A DNA stretch of 64,000 bases from a bacterium (GTDB lineage Bacteria; UBP6; UBA1177): NCBI GenBank assembly GCA_017405875.1, contig JAFQZM010000040.1:35660-99659 (forward strand), in the 5' to 3' direction. Made by a program: the position numbers and the translations under genes. Of the stretch, positions 52,760 through 62,443 are shown one piece after another (within the stretch, counting starts at the first letter, position 1; each line of letters starts with the position of its first letter). The notes under the pieces were generated by a model. That model saw nothing but the letters and a program-made list of their open reading frames with translations, made no database searches and was not told the DNA's origin.

Positions 52760-52824
52760 TTCTTTATCGAGCGCCCTCGACGTCACGTCGTCACGCCGTT
52801 TCGTCGTCACTACAACATGGCGCG

Positions 52825-54654
52825 CTATTCATCCGGGATCTCGTCATCGTCGCCGGTTTCTTCCGGTTCATCAGACTCTTCTTTTGGCGGATATTCGTCA
52901 TCTTCGGTGCATTCGCGTTCTTCACCTGCTTTGTCATAGCAGTGACAGCCGACGAGTTTTTTGCTTGCATCCATTTTGGTTTTACCCCAGACGTGGTAGA
53001 ACTCGGTTTGTGACGGATTTGTGTCTTTTGAAATCACCATATATCTGTCAGGATCGCTCTCTTCAAGGTAGTAGCAGTATTTGTAGACGAATTCATTCTC
53101 AAGATCGTAGAAGTAATCGTATTTCGTAACATAAAATTCACTTGTCGGTTCGCCGGAATCAAGTGCTTTTTCGAAATCGCGGAGATACATATCGATATCG
53201 GTGCGCTGTACTTTGAAAGGTCCTACATAATATTCTTTCGGTTCGATGCACTCGGAAGCGATTTTTACAATCATTACGCCGTAGTTGGAATATCTGAACA
53301 TATACTGCTGGCAGTAGTAATTGATATATTCGTCTTCGGGATATGCAAAGTAGCCGATGCCGTAGTCAAGATTGTAGACAGGATAGTCTTCCATAATTGA
53401 ATAAAGTGCGAAAATCTGGGTGTTTTCATCTTTGTCGATCAGTTCGTTCCAGTCGGGGAATTCGGTTTTCTTTTTAGCGGCGTTATCGTCCGTCAGAACA
53501 TATTCGATCTCGTCATTGAGAACGTACATGTCCTTGCTTTCGTTGAAGTTGTTGAGAATAATGTGGATCTCATCCGTTTCCGGGTAGTAATAAAGCATCG
53601 AGTGTGAAGAAAAGACATCGCCGCCGTGACCGTAAAATTCGCTGTGAGAACCTTTGCCATACTGCGTACCGAGACCGTAGACAGGTTCTCCAAGAAGTTT
53701 AACGATATCAAGCATCTGATCCATGCTTTCTTTCGAGAGGATCTGTCCGTGGAAAAGAGCGTAACCGTATTTGAAAAGATCTTCCACGTTTGAAACGAGT
53801 GCGCCTGCCGTCCATGCCTTGTGATAATATTCATAAGGAACAATATTTCCGTGAGCATCGTATGCATGAGGAGTGGATTTTGTATCTTTGGGATAATCTT
53901 CATAACCTTTCATGAAAGTGTGCGTGAGCTTGAGCGGATCTATGATTTTCTCGCGGATAACTTCATGTGCGGGTTTTCCTGCGACCTGATTGATAATGAG
54001 TCCTGCCAGAACGAAGTTTGCGTTGATGTATGCCCACGAAGTTCCAGGTTCGAAATTGAAACGCCCGTTGACATTCTCCACGATATCTTCAGGATCGAGG
54101 ATCTCAGTCATTTCCTGGATGCCGGAAGTGTGATTCAGAAGCATTCTGACAGTGATCTTATCGCCTTTTTCAAAGTCCGGGAACCATTTGTCTATCGTCT
54201 GGTCGAGATCGATTTTGCCGTCTTCCTGCAAAAGAAGCAGCGTTACTGCTGTGAAATTTTTGGTGATGCTGCCGACTTCGAAAAGATCGTCAACGGAAAG
54301 TTCCTTTTTTGTTTCGCTGTCGCGGATGCCGTAAGCGAAAGAGGTGAGTTTGTCTTTTCCGTAACCAACGACAACGCCTGTTCCGTGAGCGAAGTTGACA
54401 TACTCTTCAGCAAGATTTTTTATGCTTTCCAACTTTTCTTCTTCGGTAACTGCTTTAGTTTCTTCATTGTCACTGTCATTAACAGGCTTTTCATCGTCTG
54501 TTTCATAATCTTCATCTTCTTCAATTTCTTCGGTGTCCTGATCCGGAGTTTCGTCGGCGTCAGGCTGCTTATCCTCGCTTTTAGAGGAGCTTCCGCAGGC
54601 TGCTCCGAAGAAAATCATCGAAAAAAGAATCACTGCGGCGAGAATTTTTTTCAT
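52825..54654 (-). CDS. Beta-lactamase-fold serine hydrolase lipoprotein (first of two)
   Basis: AAGGAG precedes the ATG. The lipobox is FGAAC (Cys20), followed by an acidic linker to about residue 65. The serine hydrolase domain of the class C beta-lactamase/DD-peptidase type has Ser129-x-x-Lys132 (SITK), Tyr209-x-Asn211 (YIN) and a later HGG motif (YGHGGD). It probably cuts D-Ala peptides, esters or amides in the envelope; true beta-lactamase activity is not implied. The C-terminal part, with about five cysteines and an acidic tail, is an extra region. It lies directly downstream of a close paralogue. Confidence 0.93.
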   Translation of the reverse strand: MKKILAAVILFSMIFFGAACGSSSKSEDKQPDADETPDQDTEEIEEDEDYETDDEKPVNDSDNEETKAVTEEEKLESIKNLAEEYVNFAHGTGVVVGYGKDKLTSFAYGIRDSETKKELSVDDLFEVGSITKNFTAVTLLLLQEDGKIDLDQTIDKWFPDFEKGDKITVRMLLNHTSGIQEMTEILDPEDIVENVNGRFNFEPGTSWAYINANFVLAGLIINQVAGKPAHEVIREKIIDPLKLTHTFMKGYEDYPKDTKSTPHAYDAHGNIVPYEYYHKAWTAGALVSNVEDLFKYGYALFHGQILSKESMDQMLDIVKLLGEPVYGLGTQYGKGSHSEFYGHGGDVFSSHSMLYYYPETDEIHIILNNFNESKDMYVLNDEIEYVLTDDNAAKKKTEFPDWNELIDKDENTQIFALYSIMEDYPVYNLDYGIGYFAYPEDEYINYYCQQYMFRYSNYGVMIVKIASECIEPKEYYVGPFKVQRTDIDMYLRDFEKALDSGEPTSEFYVTKYDYFYDLENEFVYKYCYYLEESDPDRYMVISKDTNPSQTEFYHVWGKTKMDASKKLVGCHCYDKAGEERECTEDDEYPPKEESDEPEETGDDDEIPDE

Positions 54655-54676
54655 GCTGGTCTCCTTTTGCTATTGT

Positions 54677-56452
54677 TTAAAACAGTATTATCGGCTGATT
54701 TGAAGCCTCGGTTTCATCATCTGTAAGTTCGTCTTCGGTGCATTCGCGCTCTTCTTCGTTTTCATCCATGCAGTAACATCCGGTCGCTCTTGTGCTTTCA
54801 GCCATTTTCGATTTGCCCCAAAGGTGATAAAATTCAGGGTTTGACGGATGTGCAGCGCTTGAAACGAACATATATTTCTCAGGATCGTTCTCCTCAAGAT
54901 CGTAGCATATTCGGGTGACGAAATCGCCCTCTATGTCGTAGTAATAATCGTATTTCGTGATGTAAAAATTCTGTGTCGGTTCCCCTGATTCAGCCGCAAT
55001 TTTGAACTCGCTGAGAACCATATCGATATCTGTTCTTCTGACTTTAAGATCATCAGTGTAATATCTCAAAGGTTCCATGCACTGCTGTATGATTTTTACG
55101 TAACTTTGAGATTTGAACATATAGTGTGAGCAGTAAAAGTCGGGATAATAGTCACCCGGATAGACGAAATATCCTATAGAGTCGTTCAGCTCTTCTTTCG
55201 GATAATCGGGCAGCGGCGCGTAAAGTGCGAAAATCTGAGAGTCGTCTTCGTTATCGATAAGTTCGTCCCAGTCAGGAAAATCGTTTTGCTTTTCAAATTT
55301 CCCGTCATCCATGAGAACGAATTCGATTTCGTCGTTGAGCATGCCGAGAGTGCTGGAACTGCTGCCTCCGTTGTTGAAAAGCACGTGAATTTCGCCGTTT
55401 TCAGGGTAGTATGCCATCATTGCCGCAGTGGTGATGACATCGCCGCCGTGATAGTAGAATTTACCGTGAGAGCCTTTGCCGTACATTATGGCGAGTCCGT
55501 AAACAGGCGTTCCTGAAACTTTGACCATGTCCAGCATCTGATCCAGACTTTCTTTGGAAATAAGTTCTCCGTTGAAAAGGGCGTGAGCGTATTTGAACAT
55601 ATCTTCAACATTCGAAATGATGCCGCCGGCAGTCCAGAAATTTTCGTTCAGTTCATATGGAACGATGTTGCCGTATTCATCGAAAGTGTGTCCGTGGGCT
55701 TTTTCCTCCAGCGGATATTCTTCGGAATATTTCATGAAAGTGTGCGTAAGACCGAGCGGATCGAGAATTTTTTCGCGGATCACTTCAGAGGCATCTTTTC
55801 CCGCAACTTTGTTTATGATAAGTCCTGCAATAATAAAGTTTGTATTGCTGTAGGCCCAGTCTGTTCCGGGTTCGAAGGTGAATTTTCCGTTCACCTTGTC
55901 AACTGTACCTTCAAGATCATCGAATTCGTTCCACTCAAAAATGCCTGATGTGTGGTTGAGCAGCATCCTGACGGTAATAATGTCTCCTTTTTCAAAGTCC
56001 GGGAACCATTTGTCTATCGTCTGGTCGAGATCGATTTTGCCTTCTTCCTGCAAAAGAAGCAGCGTCACGGCGGTGAAATTTTTAGTTATGCTTCCAATAT
56101 CGAAAAGGTTTTCGGTCGAAAGCGGTTCCTGCGTTCTGTTGTGACGCACTCCGTAAGCAACAGATGTGAGCTCGTCGACGCCGTAACCGATGGCAACACC
56201 TGTTCCGTGAGAAAATCTGACATACTCTTCGGCAAGATTCCTGATGCTTTCAAGTTTCGCTTCATCTTCCGGCGAGTGTTCCGGAACTTTCTCGTCTCCG
56301 TCCGGTGTTTCCATATCATCGTCACTGTTTTCTTCGATGTCGGAATCGGACTCGGTATTGTCTGCATCGTTGTTTTCTTTTGATGAATTTCCGCAGCCTG
56401 CGCCGAAGAAAATCATCGAAAAAACGATTGCAGCGAATAGAAATTTCTTCAT
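54677..56452 (-). CDS. Beta-lactamase-fold serine hydrolase lipoprotein (second of two)
   Basis: The layout is the same as in its neighbour: lipobox FGAGC (Cys20), an acidic linker, then Ser121-x-x-Lys124 (SITK), Tyr201-Ser-Asn203 (YSN) and YHGGD. The sequence is similar over nearly the full length, including the Cys-containing C-terminal region, so the pair arose by tandem duplication. The C-terminus here is shorter and less acidic. An 80-base segment is almost identical between the copies, unlike the flanks. The ribosome site (AGG) is weak. The gene starts 18 bases after the nadB stop and is probably in one transcript with nadB. Confidence 0.93.
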   Translation of the reverse strand: MKKFLFAAIVFSMIFFGAGCGNSSKENNDADNTESDSDIEENSDDDMETPDGDEKVPEHSPEDEAKLESIRNLAEEYVRFSHGTGVAIGYGVDELTSVAYGVRHNRTQEPLSTENLFDIGSITKNFTAVTLLLLQEEGKIDLDQTIDKWFPDFEKGDIITVRMLLNHTSGIFEWNEFDDLEGTVDKVNGKFTFEPGTDWAYSNTNFIIAGLIINKVAGKDASEVIREKILDPLGLTHTFMKYSEEYPLEEKAHGHTFDEYGNIVPYELNENFWTAGGIISNVEDMFKYAHALFNGELISKESLDQMLDMVKVSGTPVYGLAIMYGKGSHGKFYYHGGDVITTAAMMAYYPENGEIHVLFNNGGSSSSTLGMLNDEIEFVLMDDGKFEKQNDFPDWDELIDNEDDSQIFALYAPLPDYPKEELNDSIGYFVYPGDYYPDFYCSHYMFKSQSYVKIIQQCMEPLRYYTDDLKVRRTDIDMVLSEFKIAAESGEPTQNFYITKYDYYYDIEGDFVTRICYDLEENDPEKYMFVSSAAHPSNPEFYHLWGKSKMAESTRATGCYCMDENEEERECTEDELTDDETEASNQPIILF

Positions 56453-56470
56453 GGCGCAACCTACTATTGG

Positions 56471-58069
56471 TTAAAATATTTCCGACGGTATCAAAACCGT
56501 ATCTTTCGCCTCGTCAAGCAGTTTCGGATAGTCGATATTGAAGTGCAGGCCTCTGCTTTCCTTGCGCTTCATCGCGCTTTTTATAATGAGTTCTGCAACA
56601 AGAGTGATGTTTCTGAGTTCAAGAAGGTCGCGCGAAACTTTGAAGTTCCAGTAGTATTCGTTGATTTCATGCTTCATCAGTTCAAGTCTCGCCAAAGCAC
56701 GCTCAAGACGTTTGTTGCTGCGGACGATGCCGACATAGTTCCACATGATGTGACGTACTTCGTCCCAGTTCTGTTTGATGATGATTTTTTCGTCTTCGTC
56801 TTCAGCGTCTCCGGAGTTCCATTCAGGCGGTTCGGGACATTCGCCCGTGTAATTTGCAACATAGGCGATGATTTCTTTTGCAACGTATTTTCCCATGACG
56901 GCAGCTTCAAGAAGCGAGTTCGAAGCAAGCCTGTTTGCGCCGTGAAGACCGGTGTGTGCAACTTCGCCGCTTACGAAAAGGCCCGGAATGAGAGTCTTTC
57001 CCGTCGGTTCGCTCTGCAGACCTCCGCATGAATAGTGTGCAGCCGGAACTACCGGAATCGGCATTGTCCGCATATCGATTCCTGCATCCATGCAGATTCT
57101 GAAAATGTTCGGGAATCTCTGCTGAAGGAAATGTCCGTCGAGTTTTGTCATGTCGAGGAAAACGCAGTCGTCGCCGCTCATCTTCATTTCGTGGTCGATA
57201 GCGCGGGCAACGATGTCACGCGGCGCGAGCGATTTGAGCGGGTGGTACTTTTCCATGAAAGTTTCGCCTTTTTTGTTGATAAGGACGCCGCCTTCTCCGC
57301 GCAGAGCTTCCGAAATAAGCATCGACTTGATTCTTTCGTGATAAAGGATCGTCGGATGGAACTGTATCATCTCCATGTTGACAACCGGAACGCCTGCACG
57401 GAAGCCGATTGCAACGCCGTCGCCTGTCGTAACGTCGGGATTTGACGTGTAAAGGTAAACTTTTCCGCAGCCGCCGGTCGCCAGAAGCACTGTTTTTGCG
57501 GTGATCGTGAGGATTTCACCGTTTTTGCCGAGAACGTACGCACCGATGATTTTGTTGCTTTCGCTGCACATGAATTTTGATTCGGTGATAACGTCGATTG
57601 CCGTGTGGTTTTCCAGAACGGTGATGTTGGAGTGGAGCAGAACAGCCTTTTTTACGACTTTTATGAGCTCGAAACCTGTGATATCGCCCGCATGGACGAC
57701 TCTGCGCTCTGAGTGTCCGCCTTCGCGCCCGAGGTCGAGTTTGCCGTCTTCGTTTTCGGTGAAGTGGCATCCCAGTTTTTCAAAATATTTGATTGCGTCC
57801 GGACCGTTTTCAACAAAAAAGCGGACAGCCTTTACGTTGTTGAGACCCGCTCCGGCAGTGATTGTGTCTTTTATGTGCTTTTCAAACGAATCGACGCCGA
57901 AATCGGTGACGGTCGCGATACCGCCCTGTGCGTTTGCACTGTTCGAAACGTCGATCGCCTCTTTTGTGACAACTACTATTTTAAGCCCTTTTTCGGCAAG
58001 GCTCAGAGCGGTCGAAAGCCCGGAAAGCCCGCTTCCGATAATGAGGGCGTCTGCATAAATGCGCTTCAT
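56471..58069 (-). CDS. nadB: L-aspartate oxidase
   Basis: NadB oxidises L-aspartate to iminoaspartate, the substrate of NadA in NAD synthesis, and uses FAD. The FAD-binding start DALIIGSGLSGLSTALSLA is present, as are NSANAQGGIAT, HSERRVVHAGD, ATGGCGKVY, EMIQFHPT, EALRGEGG and GANRLASNSLLEA, all typical of NadB rather than succinate dehydrogenase. Length (532 aa) is normal. In anaerobes it uses fumarate or another acceptor instead of oxygen. nadA is elsewhere in the window; nadC is not seen. Confidence 0.97.
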   Translation of the reverse strand: MKRIYADALIIGSGLSGLSTALSLAEKGLKIVVVTKEAIDVSNSANAQGGIATVTDFGVDSFEKHIKDTITAGAGLNNVKAVRFFVENGPDAIKYFEKLGCHFTENEDGKLDLGREGGHSERRVVHAGDITGFELIKVVKKAVLLHSNITVLENHTAIDVITESKFMCSESNKIIGAYVLGKNGEILTITAKTVLLATGGCGKVYLYTSNPDVTTGDGVAIGFRAGVPVVNMEMIQFHPTILYHERIKSMLISEALRGEGGVLINKKGETFMEKYHPLKSLAPRDIVARAIDHEMKMSGDDCVFLDMTKLDGHFLQQRFPNIFRICMDAGIDMRTMPIPVVPAAHYSCGGLQSEPTGKTLIPGLFVSGEVAHTGLHGANRLASNSLLEAAVMGKYVAKEIIAYVANYTGECPEPPEWNSGDAEDEDEKIIIKQNWDEVRHIMWNYVGIVRSNKRLERALARLELMKHEINEYYWNFKVSRDLLELRNITLVAELIIKSAMKRKESRGLHFNIDYPKLLDEAKDTVLIPSEIF

Positions 58070-58081
58070 TTTTTCTTTGAC

Positions 58082-58510
58082 CTATTCGTTTATATACCAA
58101 AATTCGCTTATGAGCTCATCCATGGCTTTTTCGATGATTTTTTTGTCTGAATCAGACATGTTCACGAATTTTGCGCTGAGTCCGATAACCTGATTTTCTT
58201 CAGTGCAGCGAAGGACTTCCGCTCCGCATTTGATGATGTAGTCGGTTCCCGGAACCTGAAATTCGATGTCGATGATCGTTCCGACTTCGTATGGATTCGG
58301 AGACAGAATATACATGCCGTTTGTGCTCAGGTTCGCCGTCTGCTGGAAATAGTCGGCTGAGCCTTCCATATTTCTCACCCACATTTTGACCGGAATACGC
58401 TCTTTCGTGCGGCGTTCCTTCTGTCTTCTATCCTTTTTGCCTCTTGCATCGTTGGGAAGTTTGAACTGCAGATCGTCTCTGCGGTCTTTGTTTTGTCTGC
58501 GATCTTCCAT
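58082..58510 (-). CDS. PilZ domain protein
   Basis: AGGAG precedes this ATG; a frame extends ten codons upstream. The product (142 aa) begins with a very basic, charged stretch (MEDRRQNKDRRDD) and then has the c-di-GMP-binding signature: an Arg-rich RRTKER segment followed after about 25 residues by NLSTNG. The following strands (GTIIDIEFQVP, KCGAEVLRC) complete the PilZ barrel. It probably binds c-di-GMP and controls motility, secretion or polysaccharide. Its stop lies 12 bases before the nadB start; the functional link with nadB is unclear. Confidence 0.9.
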   Translation of the reverse strand: MEDRRQNKDRRDDLQFKLPNDARGKKDRRQKERRTKERIPVKMWVRNMEGSADYFQQTANLSTNGMYILSPNPYEVGTIIDIEFQVPGTDYIIKCGAEVLRCTEENQVIGLSAKFVNMSDSDKKIIEKAMDELISEFWYINE

Positions 58511-58708
58511 TTTTTTCTCCTTGAAAAAGTACAAAAGCAACCAGCAGACTATAATTCAATATAATTTAAAGTCCACTTAAACGATAATCATTTTATTTTT
58601 AACATCTTACATGCTTCGACAAGTAGAAGGATAATTTGTCTGTTTAATGATGATTTTTCGCTTTTTGTTAGCAGAAACAGAGGTTCAGGGTGATGAATAA
58701 AAAACTGC

Positions 58709-58736
58709 TTGTTAAATTTTAAATATCCAGTATAAT
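58709..58736 (+). promoter_or_regulatory. Predicted promoter of the FGE-like lipoprotein gene
   Basis: TTGTTA (58709-58714) and a perfect TATAAT (58731-58736) are spaced by 16 bases, 47 bases before the ATG at 58783. Confidence 0.65.
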
Positions 58737-58782
58737 CTAAACCTGTTTGTTACATAAAATTGGTTTCCGGAGGCTCCGAAAG

Positions 58783-60975
58783 ATGAAAAGGTTTTTGAAT
58801 TTATCGGTTGTTTTATTAGTTTTTCTTCTTTTTTCCTGCTCTTCGTCTCACTCTTCAAACGATTCCGACATGTTTCACGATGAAGACATTGTTTCGCAGG
58901 ATTCTGAAATCCAAGACGACGATTCTGACGCGCAAGGCTCTGAAATCGTTGATGATTATGATGAAAATGCGGAACTTATCTATCCAGATCCTGTCTGCAT
59001 CTATATTTACCCCGGTCAGGAAGATTCAAAGCTCTGTTTTGGTCCGGTCAAAACCAATGTCAGATGCAAGGCAAATCCTAAGGAAAACGAGTATGTCACA
59101 GTGCTTGAATCAAACGGGGCTACAGAAGCTTATGACAATCCATTAGGAAATGTAGATGACCCTATGGATATGAATGAAGACTTTGTATTTTTTGTGTTAA
59201 ACCCTAAAAATCACAAACTTTGTTTTGATGGCGAATATTGTCCAAATATTTACGGTTGCAACAGAAAAAATGAATATGTCTACGAAATAGTGGTTTCAAA
59301 ATTCGTCAATCACTTTTTCGCTGTTGATGGAGATAAAATAGTTTTTAATGTTTGGGACGGATTTAAATCCGATAGGACTAAAGATGGTAAACTTTTTATT
59401 GCAGATTTAAAAAGCAACGAAATTATGGAACTCACTGATTGGGGTAATTATGGTCAAATGCAAATAGTTTATCCATATATTGCATTTCTTGATCTAGTCT
59501 CATACAATCCGGTAATAATGAATTTAGAAACAAATACCACGAAAAAAATTTCAAATCTAAAATGTGATGATGCACCCAAAATAGATGGCAAACATCTTGT
59601 CTGCACTGGAGATGTAACTAAAATCGCAAGTGATGAATCTTGGGCAGTTGACCTCGAAACTTATGAAATAATTCCTCTAAGTGTTTTTGAACTTAATGCA
59701 TTGAAAACAAATATAAATGGTGAATATGCTTTAGTGGATTCCGGAAGAGATTTCGTTTATTATGCTGATTATTTCGGCAAACTTAGCGGCGAAGAAATTT
59801 ACATTTTCAATATCAAGACAAAACGTGAAGAAAAATGGACTCCTGAAATAAAAGGGATTTTTGAAGGAAACTTCACAATGCCGAGTTTTGAATACCCGTA
59901 TTTCAGTTATGTTGCCAACGATACAGAAATGACTTCGACAGGAAGCAGTTATGTCTTGAACATTGAAACAGGAAAAGTCACAAAACTATACCCCAACATT
60001 GGTCAGGAGTGGCCTTATATCAAAGACAGGTATCTTATTCTTGGCGGCTATGTCAGGAATGGAATAGCAAAACTTCCCGATCTGCCAAAATTGCCTGAAA
60101 ATGCAGATGAGCTTTGTGAAGACGATAATCCGTGTACTGATAACCGATATTTTGTGACAGACGGTCAGTGTCACTTTATTCCGAACCACGAACGGTGTGA
60201 CGATGGCGACGACACAACTCTTTTTGATGTCTGCATTGAGAGCGAGTGCAAAGGATTCGCCGGAACAAGCAGCGATGATGAAATGGTTACTGTTGAAGCG
60301 GGGACATTCCTTTATGACGGCAAGGAATATGAAATCGAAAAGCCTTTTAAAATGGATGTTTTTGAAGTTACAAACGGAAAATATGCTCAGTGTGTTGCAG
60401 CAAAAGCGTGTATCGAACCTTTAAGGAAGAGATCTTTAACAGTCTTGAATTATTACGACAATCCATTCTATGAGAATTTTCCAGTACTTTATGTTAATCA
60501 GTTTGAAGCACAGAACTACTGCAACTGGCTCGGAAAAAGACTGCCGACCGAATTTGAGTGGATGAAAGCAACATGGGACGGAGAAGAAAAAACTTACCTC
60601 TGGGGAGAAGAAAAACCTGATTCCTCGACTTATCCGGACAGTTATTATGCAAATGTGGGATTTGGTTATCCCGGATTTGTAGGTTGGGATGTTGTTGAAG
60701 TCGGAACATTTCCAAAAGATAAAACTATAGGCGGAATCATGGACATGTCGGGTAACGTGAGTGAGTGGACAACAAGCGAATGGACGAAAAATTTGTGCGA
60801 TAATCCGCCTTGTCATGGCAAATTCGGAAACGACTTGGTTGTTACAAAGGGGGGAAGATATTTTAGCGGAGCTGAACTTAAAACAAGATATTACTCTACA
60901 CCTTGGATTCATTCATTTTTTGTCGGGTTTAGATGCGTTAAAGATATAAAAACCGAAGATGAAATAAAGCCTTAA
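58783..60975 (+). CDS. Lipoprotein with propeller-like region and C-terminal FGE-sulfatase (formylglycine-generating-enzyme-like) domain
   Basis: GGAGG precedes the ATG. The lipobox is LLFSC (Cys19), followed by SSSHSSNDSD and an acidic linker. Residues about 80-440 have repeated strands that recall a TolB-type propeller, with YPYIAFLD, YPYFSYVAND and similar. A Cys-rich bridge (CEDDNPCTDNRYFVTDGQCHF) follows. The last 220 residues match the FGE-sulfatase domain: MVTVEAGTF, DVFEVTNGKYAQCV, NYCNWLGKRLPTEFEWMKA, GNVSEWTTS and FFVGFRCVKD. True FGE converts a sulfatase Cys to formylglycine; many family members are non-catalytic binding proteins. Here surface display makes the second role more likely. 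Confidence 0.9.
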   Translation: MKRFLNLSVVLLVFLLFSCSSSHSSNDSDMFHDEDIVSQDSEIQDDDSDAQGSEIVDDYDENAELIYPDPVCIYIYPGQEDSKLCFGPVKTNVRCKANPKENEYVTVLESNGATEAYDNPLGNVDDPMDMNEDFVFFVLNPKNHKLCFDGEYCPNIYGCNRKNEYVYEIVVSKFVNHFFAVDGDKIVFNVWDGFKSDRTKDGKLFIADLKSNEIMELTDWGNYGQMQIVYPYIAFLDLVSYNPVIMNLETNTTKKISNLKCDDAPKIDGKHLVCTGDVTKIASDESWAVDLETYEIIPLSVFELNALKTNINGEYALVDSGRDFVYYADYFGKLSGEEIYIFNIKTKREEKWTPEIKGIFEGNFTMPSFEYPYFSYVANDTEMTSTGSSYVLNIETGKVTKLYPNIGQEWPYIKDRYLILGGYVRNGIAKLPDLPKLPENADELCEDDNPCTDNRYFVTDGQCHFIPNHERCDDGDDTTLFDVCIESECKGFAGTSSDDEMVTVEAGTFLYDGKEYEIEKPFKMDVFEVTNGKYAQCVAAKACIEPLRKRSLTVLNYYDNPFYENFPVLYVNQFEAQNYCNWLGKRLPTEFEWMKATWDGEEKTYLWGEEKPDSSTYPDSYYANVGFGYPGFVGWDVVEVGTFPKDKTIGGIMDMSGNVSEWTTSEWTKNLCDNPPCHGKFGNDLVVTKGGRYFSGAELKTRYYSTPWIHSFFVGFRCVKDIKTEDEIKP

Positions 60976-61000
60976 TTAACTTTATTTTTGGAGGTGCGCC

Positions 61001-62419
61001 ATGAAAAAGCTTATGTTTGTGGTTTTTCTGTTTGTTTCATTGCTTTTGATTGCCTGTTCCTCCTCGCACTCTTCAACTGATTCGGATGTAATTCCTGATA
61101 CTGACACAGACTCGCAGGATTCTGAAATCGTTGACGATTCTAATGAAATTTCGGATCATGATTCCGATTCACCTGAACCTTCCGAAGAAATTTTTGAAGA
61201 AACCAAACCGATCAACGGTTATGCACGCTGTTACGATGAAATCCCGGATGAACCCTATGAAGGCTTTTTTGCCGATCCGAATCTTGAATCTCAAATAAAA
61301 AAAATTCTCGAATATGATGATGATCACGAACTTACAGAAGAAGATTTGGAAAAGGTCACGGAAATACGGTTGCGTTCCAAAGACATTCGCGGTGTCGAAA
61401 AACTGGTAAACCTTGAATATGTCGTGATTTTAACCGGCAAGATTCATGACTACACTCCTCTTTCTCAACTGAAGAAGTTAAAAAAAATTGCAATTGGAGC
61501 AGAAAGCATGACCTGTCTTGACGGCTCATTTTCATTGCTAACAAATCTCGAAACACTTGAAATAGTAGAAACAAAATTGACGGATGTTTCTCCGGTGGAA
61601 CAGCTTGTCAATCTTAAAAGTTTGGATATTGGTGATAGTAGGATCGAATTTTTACCTAAAAATCTTGATCAGTTGCAAAAGTTGGAATATTTAGCTTTCT
61701 CGCACAATAATATAAAGAGCATTGATTTAGTTAAGTCGCTGATAAAATTAAAAGAATTGTATTTTCACTATAACTATATCGAAGACATTTCACCGATAAA
61801 AGATCTGGTGAATTTGACTAGTCTTGGTGCTCAGAGCAACCAAATAAAAGACATTTCAACAATTACAAAACTGGTAAATCTAACTTGGTTGGTATTAAAT
61901 CAAAACCAGATCGAAAGAATTCCGGAAGATTTCGTGAATTTAAAAAAGTTACAGGTTTGTCAGTTGCTTTACAACAACATCAGCAATCTGCCTGAACTGA
62001 AAGGACTTGATTCACTTGTCGAAATGTATATTGGATCAAATGATCTAAACGATGAAGATTTAATTAAATTGGATGATCTTGAAAATGTTCAACGCCTAGA
62101 TGTTGCTTTATGTAAAAAAGTCACAAAAGTTCCAATTATGAAAAATTTAAAATCGCTTCAGGAACTATATTTAAACTACAACAGTATTACGGATTTATCA
62201 GGTTTTGCAGATAACGAATCGTTCCCTGCACTCAGAAGATTGGATGTAGGTTCGAATAAAATAGAGAATGTTGAAGCATTCAGAAACAGAAAAGGATTGT
62301 CGAGTCTGTGGGTAGATAAGAACTGCATAAAAGATTTTTCCCCTCTTGAAGAATTGAAAGCTCAAGGAACTCATGTCGGCGGCATGAATGATCAGCTGGA
62401 AAGCTGTGAGGATAAATAA
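61001..62419 (+). CDS. Leucine-rich-repeat lipoprotein (internalin-like)
   Basis: TTTGGAGG precedes the ATG. The lipobox is LLIAC (Cys19), and the next residues, SSSHSSTDSD, closely match those of the previous gene, including the acidic linker with QDSEI. About 15 leucine-rich repeats of 22 residues follow from about residue 120 to 445, with the pattern LVNLTSLGAQSNQIKDIS. The repeat type is like that of internalins and other surface LRR proteins, which bind proteins. It lies between two other surface protein genes and probably shares their transcript. Confidence 0.92.
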   Translation: MKKLMFVVFLFVSLLLIACSSSHSSTDSDVIPDTDTDSQDSEIVDDSNEISDHDSDSPEPSEEIFEETKPINGYARCYDEIPDEPYEGFFADPNLESQIKKILEYDDDHELTEEDLEKVTEIRLRSKDIRGVEKLVNLEYVVILTGKIHDYTPLSQLKKLKKIAIGAESMTCLDGSFSLLTNLETLEIVETKLTDVSPVEQLVNLKSLDIGDSRIEFLPKNLDQLQKLEYLAFSHNNIKSIDLVKSLIKLKELYFHYNYIEDISPIKDLVNLTSLGAQSNQIKDISTITKLVNLTWLVLNQNQIERIPEDFVNLKKLQVCQLLYNNISNLPELKGLDSLVEMYIGSNDLNDEDLIKLDDLENVQRLDVALCKKVTKVPIMKNLKSLQELYLNYNSITDLSGFADNESFPALRRLDVGSNKIENVEAFRNRKGLSSLWVDKNCIKDFSPLEELKAQGTHVGGMNDQLESCEDK

Positions 62420-62443
62420 CAACTTTAGGAGATGGAGAGCGAC

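Noticed and set aside
52778..52790. CGACGT/ACGTCG hairpin between thioredoxin and the serine hydrolase gene
   Set aside because: The stem is perfect but short, is not followed by a T-run, and lies in a low-complexity CGTCGTCAC stretch; I do not call it a terminator.
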